Assembly (NCBI GenBank): GCA_028821635.1
Contig: JAPPDO010000006.1
Location: forward strand, 1-6,866
Direction: 5' to 3'
From: Ekhidna sp.
GTDB taxonomy: Bacteria > Bacteroidota > Bacteroidia > Cytophagales > Cyclobacteriaceae
DNA: 6,866 bases
The notes below the pieces were generated by a model, which was not told the DNA's origin, did not search any database, and worked only from the letters and a program-made list of their open reading frames with translations. Position 1 is the stretch's first letter. The number at the start of each line of letters is the position of its first letter. Both the position numbers and the translations under genes were made by a program. Below are positions 6,183 to 6,866 of the stretch, piece by piece.

Positions 6183-6452
6183 ATGTCAAGAGAATCAATA
6201 AAAGCAAGAGAACGAAAGAGAGAAAGACTTGTAGCAAGGTATGCAGAGAAGAGAGCAGCACTTAAGGCTGCCGGAGATTATGAAGGACTTGATAAACTAC
6301 CAAGAAATTCTTCAAAAGTCAGACTCCATAATAGATGTAGGCTCACGGGAAGACCTAAAGGCTACATGAGGAAGTTTGGTGTCTCCAGAGTAACATTCAG
6401 AGAAATGGCAGCAAAGGGGAGAATACCTGGAATTACTAAAGCTAGCTGGTAA
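6183..6452 (+). CDS. rpsN: 30S ribosomal protein S14, zinc-independent type
   Basis: S14 (uS14) sits in the small-subunit head near S3 and S10. The 89-residue product is the long form without zinc ligands: no CxxC pairs are present and Cys52 is the only cysteine, whereas the short form of about 61 residues carries four. The N-terminal half is highly basic and helical, '[19 protein letters not shown]' at residues 2-20. The signature '[19 protein letters not shown]' at 48-66 leads to '[23 protein letters not shown]'. An in-frame upstream ATG at 6147 lies inside rplE and would add 12 unrelated residues, so it is rejected. The start is 4 nt after the rplE stop, preceded by an A-rich leader. Confidence 0.97.
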   Translation: MSRESIKARERKRERLVARYAEKRAALKAAGDYEGLDKLPRNSSKVRLHNRCRLTGRPKGYMRKFGVSRVTFREMAAKGRIPGITKASW

Positions 6453-6459
6453 GAAGTAC

Positions 6460-6491
6460 TTTCATTTATAAAAAGTAAATTATTATTTTTG
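6460..6491 (+). promoter_or_regulatory. Candidate Bacteroidota-type promoter upstream of rpsH
   Basis: TATTTTTG at 6484-6491 is a perfect match to the Bacteroidota -7 element TAnnTTTG. TTTC at 6460-6463 matches three of four bases of the -33 element TTTG, and the spacing of 20 nt fits the usual 19-21. The start site would fall near 6496-6499, leaving a leader of about 30 nt that includes a run of seven T and an A-rich stretch before the rpsH ATG. The match and its place in a 74-nt gap, where most junctions have under 14 nt, support a real internal promoter for rpsH and the genes beyond. Confidence 0.6.
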
Positions 6492-6526
6492 CACTTCCTT
6501 TTTTTGGAAAAGAGCACACTTAAAAA

Positions 6527-6866
6527 ATGGTAACAGACCCGATAGCAGATTATTTAACAAGAATTCGCAATGCAATAAAAGCGAATCATCGTGTGGTGGA
6601 AGTACCTGCGTCTAATTTGAAAAAGGAAATGACTAAAGTTTTGCACGATAAAGGATACATTAGAAAGTATAAGTTTGAAGAAGACAATAAACAAGGCACT
6701 ATCAAAATAGCTTTAAAGTACAATCCTAAAACAAAGCAGTCAGCGATTACCGGTTTAAAAAGAGTGAGTTCTCCGGGATTGAGAAAGTACGCAAGTGCTG
6801 AAAACTTACCAAGAGTATTGAACGGACTTGGTATTGCGATTATGTCTACTTCCAAAGGAGTACTTT
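6527..6866 (+). CDS. rpsH: 30S ribosomal protein S8, 3' truncated by window edge
   Basis: S8 (uS8) is a primary 16S rRNA-binding protein of the central domain, contacting helix 21. In E. coli it also represses translation of the spc operon. The frame opens at the ATG at 6527 and runs without a stop to the window end, giving 113 residues. The family usually has about 130, so fewer than 20 are missing. The N-terminal '[14 protein letters not shown]' at residues 3-16 is diagnostic. '[23 protein letters not shown]' follows at about 23-45, then '[15 protein letters not shown]', and the start of the C-terminal signature '[14 protein letters not shown]' closes the window. The upstream bases are ACACTTAAAAA, with no Shine-Dalgarno sequence. 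Confidence 0.96.
   Translation, partial: MVTDPIADYLTRIRNAIKANHRVVEVPASNLKKEMTKVLHDKGYIRKYKFEEDNKQGTIKIALKYNPKTKQSAITGLKRVSSPGLRKYASAENLPRVLNGLGIAIMSTSKGVL

Noticed and set aside
6457..6491. Possible intrinsic terminator after rpsN (TACTTT at 6457-6462 pairing with AAAGTA at 6472-6477, then a T-rich run)
   Set aside because: The stem is only 6 bp with a single G-C pair, too weak for a terminator. The T-rich part is better explained as the -7 promoter element.
6586..6855. Minus-strand open frame of 89 codons opposite rpsH
   Set aside because: It is antisense to the clear S8 reading frame on the plus strand. S8 explains the region completely.

Overview
The window is a stretch of the conserved bacterial S10-spc ribosomal protein cluster. 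All genes are on the plus strand in the canonical order: rplC (5' end missing), rplD, rplW, rplB, rpsS, rplV, rpsC, rplP, rpmC, rpsQ, rplN, rplX, rplE, rpsN, rpsH (3' end missing). There are no tRNA or rRNA genes, mobile elements or CRISPR arrays. The products point to Bacteroidota: L2 begins with the '[10 protein letters not shown]' motif and has '[16 protein letters not shown]'; L22 has a long lysine-rich N-terminal extension ending in '[17 protein letters not shown]'; almost no start codon has a Shine-Dalgarno sequence; and a TAnnTTTG element lies upstream of rpsH. The DNA is fairly AT-rich. I cannot place it below phylum level from sequence alone.

Positions 2-5336 (rplC to rplX) are extremely compact. 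Neighbouring genes are 1-13 nt apart or share one base at a stop-start junction (TAATG four times, TGATG once). This suggests one transcript with strong translational coupling. The products belong to both subunits: L4, L22 and L23 line or surround the peptide exit tunnel, L2 and L3 support the peptidyl transferase centre, L16 supports A-site tRNA, and S3 and S19 sit in the small-subunit head.

Positions 5337-5623 break this compactness. This 287-nt gap between rplX and rplE holds a perfect 12-bp inverted repeat enclosing a smaller hairpin, a near-palindrome, a TTGACA-N18-TATGAT promoter-like pair, and a second short palindrome near the predicted start site. A 38-codon reading frame also begins inside the left arm of the inverted repeat. 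The gap falls at the L24/L5 junction, which in E. coli is the target of S8 translational autoregulation, so it is the most interesting part of the window.

Positions 5624-6866 carry rplE, rpsN (the long, zinc-free S14 type) and the start of rpsH. A 74-nt gap before rpsH contains a perfect match to the Bacteroidota -7 promoter element. I see no new enzymatic or defence system here. The coding content is ordinary, and the novelty, if any, lies in the regulation of the two gaps.
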